A stretch of 64,000 nt of DNA from Corynebacterium freiburgense (GTDB lineage: Bacteria > Actinomycetota > Actinomycetes > Mycobacteriales > Mycobacteriaceae). Made by a program: the position numbers and the translations under genes. The notes below the pieces were generated by a model. It searched no databases, was not told the DNA's origin, and saw only the letters and a program-made list of their open reading frames with translations. The stretch is from contig NZ_CP047355.1 in the NCBI RefSeq assembly GCF_030408815.1, positions 2,356,001 through 2,420,000 of the forward strand, in the 5' to 3' direction. Each line of letters begins with the position of its first letter. The first letter of the stretch is position 1. Shown one piece after another: positions 9,401-16,894 of the stretch.

Positions 9401-10606
9401 CTACTGACCGTTCTCGGTGGAATTATCCGCACCACTTAGAATCGCAGGATTACCAACAACTTCGAGCACCTGGCCGTTCCAATCCGCCACACCCAATTCA
9501 CGCGCATACTCAATTGCGTGCTCAAGCAAAGCGTCGGCGGCTTCCACCGTGATTGGTTCGAGCGAACGCTTTTCCCCAAAACGCTGATCAAGCATCACCT
9601 TCGGCGCCGACGTTTCCACAAGGTCGCAATTCGCTCGGAGATATAATTCCCGTTCAGCGCGAGCCATTAACGACAATGCCAACGCGGCAAGCAGGGCACG
9701 CCCCGCGATATCACCTTGCAAGTTTTGCCCGAAACGCAACTGTCGGAGCGTTGCGAAGCTCAATACCCAAGATCGAATGATCTTACTGCAGGAAACTCCA
9801 CCCAATGCCTCTAACTGCGGCGGAATACCTCCGAGCCCAAGACCTGATGCGGAAATCTTTGTGTCTTTTTTCGCCTTCTTGATTTCTTCAGAAATTTTTT
9901 CTACAAAACCTGGACTCAATTCCGACTTTTGATCATCCACAATTTTTTGCAGAACACTAGGTTCTAGGCGCACACTCATTGCGATGCTATCTACCCGGGC
10001 ACCACCGCGCTTTGATTGCTGATCTTCTGGAGATGCCTCTTGATCTGCGAGAACGCCGATGATCTCACCAACTAACGCACTCCGGAGGCGGACCTGACCG
10101 TGCGGACGAGATGAATCCCAGGCACCAAGCAATGCGGCGGCAGGAGCTGTATTTAGCAATGGTTGGTAGTTCGCAGCAGTGCAGTTACGAACTGCACGGT
10201 ATTTTTCATGAGCCGTCGCAGGCTCGCCATCAATCTTACCGGCACGAATATGACCGTCAGCGAAACGATGTGGCAATTCCATATCAGAAAGAACAGGCCC
10301 ACCTTTGTACTCTACTTCGATCCGCGGCACCTTTGTTGCAAGCGGATGACCCGCTCGAACGTCCTGCATAAATGCGTCTTCGCAACGGTTGAGCTGCGAT
10401 TGCTTTGAGTCAAGAAGTGCCACTTTTTTCGGTTCCCCGTCAACAAAACGAGTTTCAAATGCGAACACCGAATTACTCCGGTCAACAAACTTAGCGGGCG
10501 CCACGGATGCGTGTGGACCTGCAGCAGCCTCCAACTCAGTCACCGATGTGAGCACTGAAGCTCCACCCGGGGTGCAAGCATCAATCAGATCTTGGAATGT
10601 AAGCAT
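9401..10606 (-). CDS. csb1: Csb1 (GSU0053 family), Cas7 backbone subunit
   Basis: Csb1 is the Cas7 protein that polymerises along crRNA to build the type I-G Cascade. The 401-residue product starts LTFQDLIDACTPGGASVL and contains the family segment LNRCEDAF, with a lysine-rich, low-complexity stretch near residues 240-265. It is the first gene of the operon. The ATG at 10606 is preceded by GAAAGGTGAAG, and a good sigma-A-type promoter lies about 100 bp upstream (10704-10733). As the most upstream gene, it sets the level of the whole effector complex. Confidence 0.93.
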   Translation of the reverse strand: MLTFQDLIDACTPGGASVLTSVTELEAAAGPHASVAPAKFVDRSNSVFAFETRFVDGEPKKVALLDSKQSQLNRCEDAFMQDVRAGHPLATKVPRIEVEYKGGPVLSDMELPHRFADGHIRAGKIDGEPATAHEKYRAVRNCTAANYQPLLNTAPAAALLGAWDSSRPHGQVRLRSALVGEIIGVLADQEASPEDQQSKRGGARVDSIAMSVRLEPSVLQKIVDDQKSELSPGFVEKISEEIKKAKKDTKISASGLGLGGIPPQLEALGGVSCSKIIRSWVLSFATLRQLRFGQNLQGDIAGRALLAALALSLMARAERELYLRANCDLVETSAPKVMLDQRFGEKRSLEPITVEAADALLEHAIEYARELGVADWNGQVLEVVGNPAILSGADNSTENGQ

Positions 10607-10703
10607 TCTTCACCTTTCGATCATTCGAACATGAGTTCTTTTTTGTGAGCGGTTGTTGGGTTGGGCTTCTAGACTGGAAGTACCACCTGCAACCACAAAA
10701 CGC

Positions 10704-10733
10704 ATTATATTCACATCACTTACAAGGTTTCAA
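10704..10733 (-). promoter_or_regulatory. Promoter of the cas operon
   Basis: On the minus strand TTGAAA (10733-10728) and a perfect TATAAT (10709-10704) are separated by 18 bases. Transcription would begin near 10697 and give an untranslated leader of about 90 nt before csb1. No other promoter of this quality lies between the mini-CRISPR and csb1. It sits 18 bp downstream of the pseudo-spacer target at 10751-10773. Confidence 0.75.
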
Positions 10734-10750
10734 CTAAACCAAATTTTTCG

Positions 10751-10773
10751 GCCCATTTATCTATACTTACCCA
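10751..10773 (-). promoter_or_regulatory. Partial target site of the mini-CRISPR spacer, upstream of the cas promoter
   Basis: Read on the minus strand from 10773, the sequence TGGGTAAGTATAGATAAATG continues to GGC at 10751. It matches the first 23 bases of the pseudo-spacer (from 10869) at 17 positions. Mismatches fall at positions 6, 10, 12, 14, 15 and 18; positions 6, 12 and 18 are those flipped out of the crRNA-DNA hybrid in type I Cascades. A full Cascade footprint from 10773 would reach the -35 box at 10733. The three bases 5' of the site are TAC; the PAM of this system is unknown. Confidence 0.6.
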
Positions 10774-10819
10774 GTACCTTGTTTTAAAATATGCAGCTCA
10801 CCGCCTTGTGTGCCAGAAC

Positions 10820-10894
10820 GAGTGGCGTGGCAAGCGTCGAGCCGAAGCCCAGTTTACGAGACTCACCCAACCTCAATGAAAGGCCACGCCACTC
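10820..10894 (-). ncRNA. CreR/CreA-like crRNA-resembling RNA (degenerate mini-CRISPR)
   Basis: In the minus sense, 10894-10883 is GAGTGGCGTGGC and is followed by CTTTCATTGAGG (10882-10871). The latter is 12 bases identical to the 3' part of the array repeat, including the predicted crRNA handle. A 34-38-nt pseudo-spacer follows (from 10869), then GCCACGCCACTC (10831-10820), the perfect complement of the first segment. This equals a half repeat, a spacer and a half repeat, in which the two stem arms are retained but differ in sequence from the array stem. Lengths match real spacers (34-39 nt). A poor -10 candidate, TATTCT at 10907-10902, would start transcription almost exactly at the first arm. 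It is co-oriented with, and upstream of, csb1. CreR and CreA RNAs in other systems have this plan; the assignment here is by structure only. Confidence 0.7.
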
Positions 10895-11438
10895 AACACC
10901 GAGAATATCCGAAAACCAACCTCTCCTAGCACTTCTGAAACATTTAAGATGCCAAAGCCCTACACGACATCAAATCACATACAGACATGAACCATCCAAG
11001 AAAACCAACCCAGTTTTAATTTCGAAAAATACAAATTGTCAATTCGGCAATTCTTTTTACCTATTTCTACTCTTTTGATTTACAGAATTCGCCAACGTTA
11101 TTTTGCCAAGGTTTCAATAACTAACGACATCCGATTTTGAACTTGACTCTATACGGCACAAATGCCAAAAATACTCTGCACTTCCCCAGGAGTGCCAGTA
11201 GATTTCGATTTTATTTTCACCGTAAAGTTTATAAACTTCCGACTTATACTGACCCGACAGGAGATTTACCTAGGACACTCGACACAAAGTAGTGTGATTC
11301 AACTCATACATTAGATGCATTGGCCTCACCATTGCCCCGCCTGATAAGGTCTCTTTACATTTACTTTCGGAAAACCTTTAATGCTTAATTCCGCTTATCT
11401 TTCTAGATTAGGTCTCCAGCGACACCTACGCTGGTTCT
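10895..11438. other. AT-rich intergenic region between the mini-CRISPR and the peptide transporter
   Basis: I find no convincing gene; the 95-codon frame at 10791-11078 runs through the mini-CRISPR and has no ribosome site. The region should hold the mini-CRISPR promoter (minus strand) and the transporter promoter (plus strand). The clearest element is the 14-bp perfect palindrome AAGTTTATAAACTT at 11225-11238, followed by TTATACT (11243-11249), which could be an operator and -10 element. Confidence 0.5.
11225..11238. promoter_or_regulatory. Perfect 14-bp palindrome, candidate operator
   Basis: AAGTTTATAAACTT is a perfect inverted repeat about 200 bp upstream of the peptide-transporter ATG. 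A -10-like TTATACT follows five bases downstream, so a bound dimeric regulator would overlap a promoter. No regulator gene is adjacent. Function is inferred from symmetry and position only. Confidence 0.3.
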
Positions 11439-12947
11439 ATGACCACTGATTATGCTATCGATTCGAATCAACCAAAAGATCCTCCTTCTCCCGGCAAGCA
11501 AAATGAGAAAACGTTTTTCGGCCACCCTTGGGGCTTAGCCAATCTGTTCGGCGTTGAACTGTGGGAGCGTTTTAGCTTCTATGGCATGCAGGGAATCTTG
11601 GTGTTTTACCTCTATTATTCTGTGCAGAAAGGGGGCATGGGCCTTGACGAGGGCGTCGCAACGGCAATCGTAGGCGCTTATGGTGGCATGGTTTATCTTG
11701 CCTGCATTGGTGGAGGTTGGCTGGCTGACCGGGTACTTGGTTCGGAACGGACGCTGTTTTACTCCGCGATTCTAATTATGATTGGCCATATTTCTTTGGC
11801 CCTTTTGCCTGGGTTTGCAGGCCTAGTGATCGGCCTTATTTCAATCGCATTGGGTTCAGGCGGTCTGAAAACATCGGCGTCCACCGTTCTTGGTGATCTT
11901 TATGCTAAAGATGACCCTCGCCGTGATGGTGGATTTTCTATTTTCTATATGGGCATAAATATCGGTGCGCTATTTGGACCGCTGCTTACAGGCTGGATGT
12001 GGGGCCAGTATGGTTTCCATTTTGGTTTCGGGTTAGCCGCGATTGGTATGGCAATTGGTTTGACTCAATACGCGTTAATGCGAAAGCAAACCATTGGTGA
12101 TACTGGGCACACAGTTTCTAACCCACTGCCAGCTAAGCTATATCTGCCGTACACCATTATCGCAGTACTCGTGGCATTGATTGTATTTGTGGTTGTGAAA
12201 TCTGGTTTGATTGCGCCCGGTAATCTCTCAAACGCAGTTTCAATTATTGCATTTATTGCGGCAGTAATTATGTTCTGGCAGATGTTGGCTTCAAAAGAAA
12301 CTACCCAGGCGGAAAAACGTCGGCTTATCGGTTTTATCCCAATGTTTTTGGCGTCCGTTGCGTTCTTTTCTATTTTCCAACAGCAATTTACGGTATTGGC
12401 CGTCTATTCTGACCAGCGGCTAGACCGTACTTTCGGCTCATTTGAGATTACGCCTACATGGGTAAATGCTATTAACCCGATCTTTATTATTATCTTCGCG
12501 GGCGCATTTGCCACATTGTGGCTAAAACTCGGGAATCGGCAGCCTTCAACACCAATTAAATACGCCTTGGCACTGATTGTTGTTGGTATTGCGCCGTTCT
12601 TCTTTATTCCTTTTGCCGGTGGTGGACCAAACTCCACACCATTTTTGGTTATTGTGTGGATTTTATTTATCTTCACCATTGCCGAACTGCTAATTTCACC
12701 GGTGGGATTGTCCCTGGCCACAAAAGTTGCGCCTCATGCATTCCCTACTCGGATGATGAGTTTGCATATGCTATCGCTCGCAATTGGTACGGCACTATCT
12801 GGCTCATTTGCTGGTTTCTACCACCCAGACGATGGAGCTGCTGAACAAACATACTTTGTGGTGTTAGGTGGCAGTGCAATCGCACTTGGTGTTGTGTTGT
12901 GGCTTTTAAATAAGCCGATCCTTCGTGCTTTCGGCGACGTAAAATAA
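11439..12947 (+). CDS. Proton-dependent oligopeptide transporter (POT/PTR2 family)
   Basis: This is a cytoplasmic-membrane symporter for di- and tripeptides. The 502-residue length is usual for bacterial POT proteins. The signature ELWERFSFYGMQGILVFYL (about 38-56) carries the ExxERFxYYG motif of helix 1 that binds protons and peptide, and a further family motif appears as FSIFYMGINIGALFGPLL. Twelve to fourteen hydrophobic segments can be counted. The first ATG of the frame is used, giving a hydrophilic N-terminal tail of about 35 residues. It is a single gene, separated from the convergent lipoprotein gene by a strong hairpin at 12961-13000. DtpT of Gram-positive bacteria is the closest named relative I can suggest. 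Confidence 0.93.
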   Translation: MTTDYAIDSNQPKDPPSPGKQNEKTFFGHPWGLANLFGVELWERFSFYGMQGILVFYLYYSVQKGGMGLDEGVATAIVGAYGGMVYLACIGGGWLADRVLGSERTLFYSAILIMIGHISLALLPGFAGLVIGLISIALGSGGLKTSASTVLGDLYAKDDPRRDGGFSIFYMGINIGALFGPLLTGWMWGQYGFHFGFGLAAIGMAIGLTQYALMRKQTIGDTGHTVSNPLPAKLYLPYTIIAVLVALIVFVVVKSGLIAPGNLSNAVSIIAFIAAVIMFWQMLASKETTQAEKRRLIGFIPMFLASVAFFSIFQQQFTVLAVYSDQRLDRTFGSFEITPTWVNAINPIFIIIFAGAFATLWLKLGNRQPSTPIKYALALIVVGIAPFFFIPFAGGGPNSTPFLVIVWILFIFTIAELLISPVGLSLATKVAPHAFPTRMMSLHMLSLAIGTALSGSFAGFYHPDDGAAEQTYFVVLGGSAIALGVVLWLLNKPILRAFGDVK

Positions 12948-12960
12948 CCTCAAATTAAAC

Positions 12961-13000
12961 CTTGGCCCCCAAGATGTACTTTCGTATTTTGGGGGCCAAG
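12961..13000. terminator. Bidirectional hairpin terminator
   Basis: CTTGGCCCCCAA (12961-12972) pairs perfectly with TTGGGGGCCAAG (12989-13000) across a 16-nt loop. It lies between the convergent transporter and lipoprotein genes. The U-tract is weak in both directions. Confidence 0.8.
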
Positions 13001-13016
13001 TCTATTTCAAATGGCG

Positions 13017-13604
13017 TTAAGGCCGGTAATATTCGAAGTAGTACAGGCCATCTTGGGAAAGATTACATAGTCGGGTTTGCCCGCCATATGTTTTTCGCTC
13101 TGCTTCGCAGATTTCACCGGATTCAAATGGGCCAACTACATGGTAGTTCTCGTAGTGAGGGGTATTAGGAATTTGGATATCGTGGCCGAGAGTATTCATA
13201 AATGCAAGCGGTGTATCAAAGTGTTGCACCATTTCAGAATTACTCACTATTCCATCGTGATTGGTATCCGCATTCTGCATACCCATGCGTTCAATCGCAG
13301 CACTCATCTCCTTAATGCACTTAAATTCTATATCCGTAGCATTTTCAGCATTTTCTACCACAAGATCGTGACAGTATGAGTGGTCGAAAGAAATGTAATC
13401 AGCTTCGGTGTAGCCTCCGGTTTGTTCAGCAGTAGACGATTGTCCAGTTTCGCTACTGGTTTGTTCGGCTTTTTGGATGGTCGTAGGTGAAGAAATAGTT
13501 ACAGGTGTAGAGCTTGTACTAGGCGCGGGCGTCGATTCGTTACTACATGCAGCTACACCAATAATTGATATCGCGAAAGCTGCGCAGATGTAAGCGATAC
13601 GCAC
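13017..13604 (-). CDS. Secreted lipoprotein with an EF-hand-like loop
   Basis: The 195-residue product begins at GTG 13604 behind AAAGGAA. It has a signal peptide ending in the lipobox GVAAC, so it should be lipidated at about residue 20, followed by a Ser/Thr/Pro-rich linker to about residue 65. A central DTNHDGIVSNSE has acidic or polar residues at positions 1, 3, 5 and 12 like a calcium-binding EF-hand loop. The rest is unassigned. It lies directly downstream of the L,D-transpeptidase gene on the same strand (32 bp gap), so the two may be co-transcribed and act in the envelope. Its function is not recognised. Confidence 0.75.
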   Translation of the reverse strand: MRIAYICAAFAISIIGVAACSNESTPAPSTSSTPVTISSPTTIQKAEQTSSETGQSSTAEQTGGYTEADYISFDHSYCHDLVVENAENATDIEFKCIKEMSAAIERMGMQNADTNHDGIVSNSEMVQHFDTPLAFMNTLGHDIQIPNTPHYENYHVVGPFESGEICEAERKTYGGQTRLCNLSQDGLYYFEYYRP

Positions 13605-13636
13605 GGCAGTTCCTTTCCGCAGCGTCGAAACATTAC

Positions 13637-14827
13637 CTACCCGTTAACATTGCCTGCTTTCCAGGTGTCCCACGGGATATTCCAGTCTCCAAGGCCATCA
13701 TAACCAGAAAGCTCTCCACCAATAGTGTTTTTAACAATCACAACATCGCCGCGTTTTACATTGTCTTGGAACCACTGCGCATTTGATGTAGAAACATTAA
13801 TGCACCCGTGAGATACATTTTGGCTACCCTGTGCCCATACCGACCAAGGTGCAGCATGCACATAAATACCGGACCAAGAAAGCTGAGTGGCAAATTGTAC
13901 ATCGGTACGGTAGCCATCTGCAGAATTAACATCCAGGCCATAGGTGGAGGAATCCATGACCATTTGGGGATTACGGTCACCAACAACATACGTACCATTT
14001 GGGGTGGGGAACTTTGCGGACCCCATTGAAATTGGCATGGAGTTCACTTGTTCGCCACCACGTGAAATCGTAAGCGTCTTCGTGGCGTCGTCAGCTACCG
14101 CAATAACACTATCGCCAACAGTAAAGCTTGATTGATTATCCAAACCTCCGTAAACACCCTCGCCTAGGTCCACACCATACAATTTGGCATCCACGGTGAC
14201 TTTTGTACCAGGTTCCCAGAATTCCTCCGGGCGCCAGCGCAGTACGGTATCACTAATCCAATAAAATGCGCCCTCAACCTTAGGCTCCGTGGTAATGGTA
14301 ATAGCATCTTGAACTGCCTTCCGATCCGGAATGGCTACACCAAATTGGAAGGACACCGTTTGGCCAATACCCACCACAGATTCTGGAATTGGGGAAAGAG
14401 CCACATTAGCTTCCGCAGTTGGCTGAATCGTAGAAAACTTCGTATCAATTTCTACGCCTTCACTGGTTTTACCCACAATAGAATACTGGCGATTAAACCC
14501 AAGGTCTTCTGTGGTTTGCCAAGATTTTCCATCAGACGCCAGCTCTGCTTGGACGACTTTGCCGTCCTGATTGGTCATTGTGACCTCTTGCAAGCGCGCT
14601 TTATTTACTTTGATAGTGACCGGTTCCGCTGGATTAACCTTCTCAGCACCATCTTTCACGCTAATTTCTGGCTTTTCAGGAGCTTCCTTCGTAGTAGTGG
14701 TTGAGGTTTCAGCAGCCCCCTCACCACCAATAGTGCATCCGGCAAGCAACGCCGTTACTGCAGTCAAGGCAAGAATTGCCGATCCAAAACGACTCATTCT
14801 GGAACGGACTACGCCAGAAACACTCAT
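13637..14827 (-). CDS. Lipid-anchored L,D-transpeptidase (YkuD domain)
   Basis: It cross-links peptidoglycan 3-3 on the outside of the membrane. The 396-residue product has a signal peptide with lipobox LLAGC (cysteine about residue 31), Ig-like domains of the LdtMt2 type across roughly 50-250, and a C-terminal YkuD domain. The catalytic motif SHGCINVS and the upstream histidine in YVHAAPW are intact. Actinobacterial Ldts normally show this architecture. The first ATG (14827) has AAGG too close to it; ATG 14797, just before the hydrophobic stretch, is an alternative. Transcription continues toward the EF-hand-like lipoprotein. Confidence 0.93.
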   Translation of the reverse strand: MSVSGVVRSRMSRFGSAILALTAVTALLAGCTIGGEGAAETSTTTTKEAPEKPEISVKDGAEKVNPAEPVTIKVNKARLQEVTMTNQDGKVVQAELASDGKSWQTTEDLGFNRQYSIVGKTSEGVEIDTKFSTIQPTAEANVALSPIPESVVGIGQTVSFQFGVAIPDRKAVQDAITITTEPKVEGAFYWISDTVLRWRPEEFWEPGTKVTVDAKLYGVDLGEGVYGGLDNQSSFTVGDSVIAVADDATKTLTISRGGEQVNSMPISMGSAKFPTPNGTYVVGDRNPQMVMDSSTYGLDVNSADGYRTDVQFATQLSWSGIYVHAAPWSVWAQGSQNVSHGCINVSTSNAQWFQDNVKRGDVVIVKNTIGGELSGYDGLGDWNIPWDTWKAGNVNG

Positions 14828-15272
14828 CCTTAGCTATCTTTCTGCTACGAATCTCAAAGGGACCACGCGAACCATGTGCGCGCCACCCGAGAATACACCG
14901 CAACAGAAACTGAAATATGACGGTTTTCGAAGCGAAGGAAAAACGTTGCCGAACTGTTGCAAAACCACAAGATTAGCTGGCGCACCACCTATAAGCAGGG
15001 GCTTTACAAACACACAATTATCACAGCGGAATAACATAAGCGCCCCAACAAGCCCACAAATAGAACAGAACAAACGGTCCAAACATGCACGGAAATCCTG
15101 GCTAATCATTTGCATGCATCCAATAAAGCGCTACACAACCTAAAACCAAACCAATGATCCCCAACACCACTATGAGCGCCCCCTACTAACCCCGAAAGTG
15201 CATTATGAGCTGCCGATTTGCACCATTAGCCGAAGTCGAGTTATATTTTATCCCGTTCCAAACAAGGAATAC
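14828..15272. other. Intergenic region between the L,D-transpeptidase gene and tRNA-Lys
   Basis: About 445 bp without a credible gene. A 93-codon frame on the minus strand (14834-15115) is cysteine-rich, has no ribosome site and looks accidental. The region must contain the transpeptidase promoter and the tRNA promoter, but I see no distinctive box. Confidence 0.5.
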
Positions 15273-15616
<344 letters not shown>

Positions 15617-15716
15617 ATGACAATCTTAGACGCTTGACAAGTAATTAGGCAATAGCCCTTTTTAGGGGCAAATTGAAGTTTTTTTATCTACTGCACAAGA
15701 AAGCTAGAAAATTTTT

Positions 15717-15728
15717 AGTCATCTGACT
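15717..15728. promoter_or_regulatory. Operator-like palindrome over the early rightward promoter
   Basis: AGTCATCTGACT directly abuts the -10 candidate TATATT (15728-15733), seven bases before the first early ATG (15741). The early mRNA would therefore be leaderless. It has the same core as the palindrome at the repressor start, so repressor bound here would block the early promoter. Confidence 0.6.
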
Positions 15729-15740
15729 ATATTTTGTCTT

Positions 15741-15920
15741 ATGAGACGAAAATTGCTCACAACATCTGAAGTTGCCAAAAAGCTAAAAATTAGTCGGCAA
15801 GCAGTACTTTTTAGAGTTAAATCAGGGAAGTTGATCCCAGTCGGCCAACTTCCACATCATGGCCCTTATCTTTTTGATGCTGAAGAGATAGAAAATTTAG
15901 CCGCCGAGGTTGCTGCGTGA
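15741..15920 (+). CDS. Small HTH protein, excisionase/Cro-like
   Basis: A 59-residue protein divergent from the repressor and first in the rightward transcript. It begins RRKLLTTSEVAKKLKISRQA, a MerR/excisionase-type winged helix that continues to GPYLFDAEEIENLAAE. Proteins of this form are Xis (recombination directionality) or Cro-like regulators, and the position next to the operators suits either. The ATG is seven bases after a TATATT -10 box, implying leaderless translation. Its stop overlaps the next start (TGATG). Confidence 0.75.
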   Translation: MRRKLLTTSEVAKKLKISRQAVLFRVKSGKLIPVGQLPHHGPYLFDAEEIENLAAEVAA

Positions 15921-16264
15921 TGTCTGTGTTTGCTTTTTTGGTTGGTCTTGCCGGTATCGCCGTGATGGTTATATGTATCTTTTTATCAGGCAATGGTGGG
16001 GGGAAATCGGATGGTGTGGTGGCTTCTCGGCCTGCGCCTGTGCCGGTGTGGATTGATGATTTGATTGGGGTGGTTGATGAGATTTATGGGGAGGAGTCGG
16101 CCCCGTATGGGTATGTTGCTGCTGAGGCGTTGCAGACTGCGGAGGCGTGGGTGCGGACGTATGGGCCGATTGGGGGGCATCTTCCGCCTGAGTTGGTGAC
16201 TCGGATCCGGCAGAATGTCGTGTCGCATGGGGGGTGTGGTGATGAACCTGACTGTGTCTGCTGA
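15920..16264 (+). CDS. Small phage membrane protein, unknown function
   Basis: A protein of 114 residues from the ATG that overlaps the preceding stop; a GTG one codon upstream is possible. An N-terminal transmembrane helix (SVFAFLVGLAGIAVMVICIFL, about 2-22) is followed by a glycine-rich turn and a soluble acidic domain ending in a cysteine pair (CGDEPDCVC). It would sit in the membrane with the C-terminal domain on one side. I do not recognise the family. Early phage membrane proteins sometimes act in superinfection exclusion, but nothing here shows it. Confidence 0.6.
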   Translation: MSVFAFLVGLAGIAVMVICIFLSGNGGGKSDGVVASRPAPVPVWIDDLIGVVDEIYGEESAPYGYVAAEALQTAEAWVRTYGPIGGHLPPELVTRIRQNVVSHGGCGDEPDCVC

Positions 16265-16430
16265 GTGGCGTCCTGCGCGTCGGTCGAAAACCCGGTGTGG
16301 AGTTTGTGGTGTGCATTTTGCCGAAGGGTGTGTACCGCCGCGGATGGTGTCGGGTCCGTGGGCGGGGGAGCATGTGTGTGCCCGGTGTCGGGAGGAGTTA
16401 GCAGTGTGGTTGCCTGAGCCGTTGTTTTAG
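16242..16430 (+). CDS. Small zinc-ribbon-like phage protein
   Basis: A 62-residue product that starts inside the end of the preceding gene (23-nt overlap). Two CxxC pairs, CGVC (near residue 19) and CARC (near residue 46), separated by about 24 residues suggest a zinc ribbon or treble-clef fold. It is arginine-rich at the start. Function is unknown; nucleic-acid binding is plausible from the fold alone. An upstream in-frame start (16215) would overlap more and has no better ribosome site. Confidence 0.55.
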   Translation: MNLTVSAEWRPARRSKTRCGVCGVHFAEGCVPPRMVSGPWAGEHVCARCREELAVWLPEPLF

Positions 16431-16463
16431 TTGCTGGTTGTGACTGCCTGGGTGCGGGTGGGT

Positions 16464-16508
16464 CACGAGGACACATCAACGTTGCCGTTCTGTTGGTGTT
16501 TCCTCGTG
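16464..16508. other. Long imperfect hairpin in the prophage early region
   Basis: CACGAGGACACATCAAC (16464-16480) pairs with GTTGGTGTTTCCTCGTG (16492-16508) with 15 Watson-Crick pairs and one possible G-U. The loop is 11 nt. There is no U-tract on either strand. It lies in the 190-bp gap after the zinc-ribbon gene and could be a small RNA, an antiterminator element or a processing site. Confidence 0.5.
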
Positions 16509-16647
16509 GTGCACCGCGTATGCGGAGGCATCAAGAACTAACTAAATAGTCATTAACCAACTTCGACCCGATCTGTCGTTTGTCCCGCAAGTTCGACACT
16601 AACCAACTGCGGCCGAGTATGTGCCTCCAATACATAAACCAAAGCGT

Positions 16648-16851
16648 ATGACGGCTCGGCGTTATACCGCCATCTCACATCTGATCAGTGTGGGCGTGGC
16701 GTATAGCTGGAAGCCGGTGGGCAAAATCGCCCATCGGCTACTGGTCGTGGGTGTGACGACGGGAGGCGGAAAAACTGGGAAGCGCGACTGGGAGGTCACA
16801 GCAAAGGGGGCCCTTTGGGCCTTCGAACTCTTTGGCCTGGAGTGGCTGTGA
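16648..16851 (+). CDS. Small basic phage protein, unknown
   Basis: A 67-residue product if started at ATG 16648 (MTARRYTAISHL); an in-frame GTG at 16621 would add nine residues. The protein is basic with a glycine-threonine-rich central loop (GVTTGGGKTGKRDWEV) and ends in a hydrophobic WAFELFGLEWL helix. The pattern of helix, glycine-rich wing and helix resembles a winged-helix fold, but this is weak. No ribosome site is clear. It may be a phage regulator, and could equally be a non-coding stretch. Confidence 0.45.
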   Translation: MTARRYTAISHLISVGVAYSWKPVGKIAHRLLVVGVTTGGGKTGKRDWEVTAKGALWAFELFGLEWL

Positions 16852-16894
16852 TCTATAGGCCTTGTGTATTGATTGATCTGTGAGGGCATGACTT

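Noticed and set aside
10653..10669. TTGGGTTGGGCTTC as an alternative pseudo-spacer target in the csb1 leader
   Set aside because: Only the first five or six bases match; the site at 10751-10773 matches 17 of 23.
10791..11078. 95-codon ORF upstream of the peptide transporter
   Set aside because: It crosses the mini-CRISPR, has no ribosome site and shows no protein-like features.
14834..15115. 93-codon cysteine-rich ORF before tRNA-Lys
   Set aside because: No ribosome site, unusual composition, and not co-oriented with a plausible operon.
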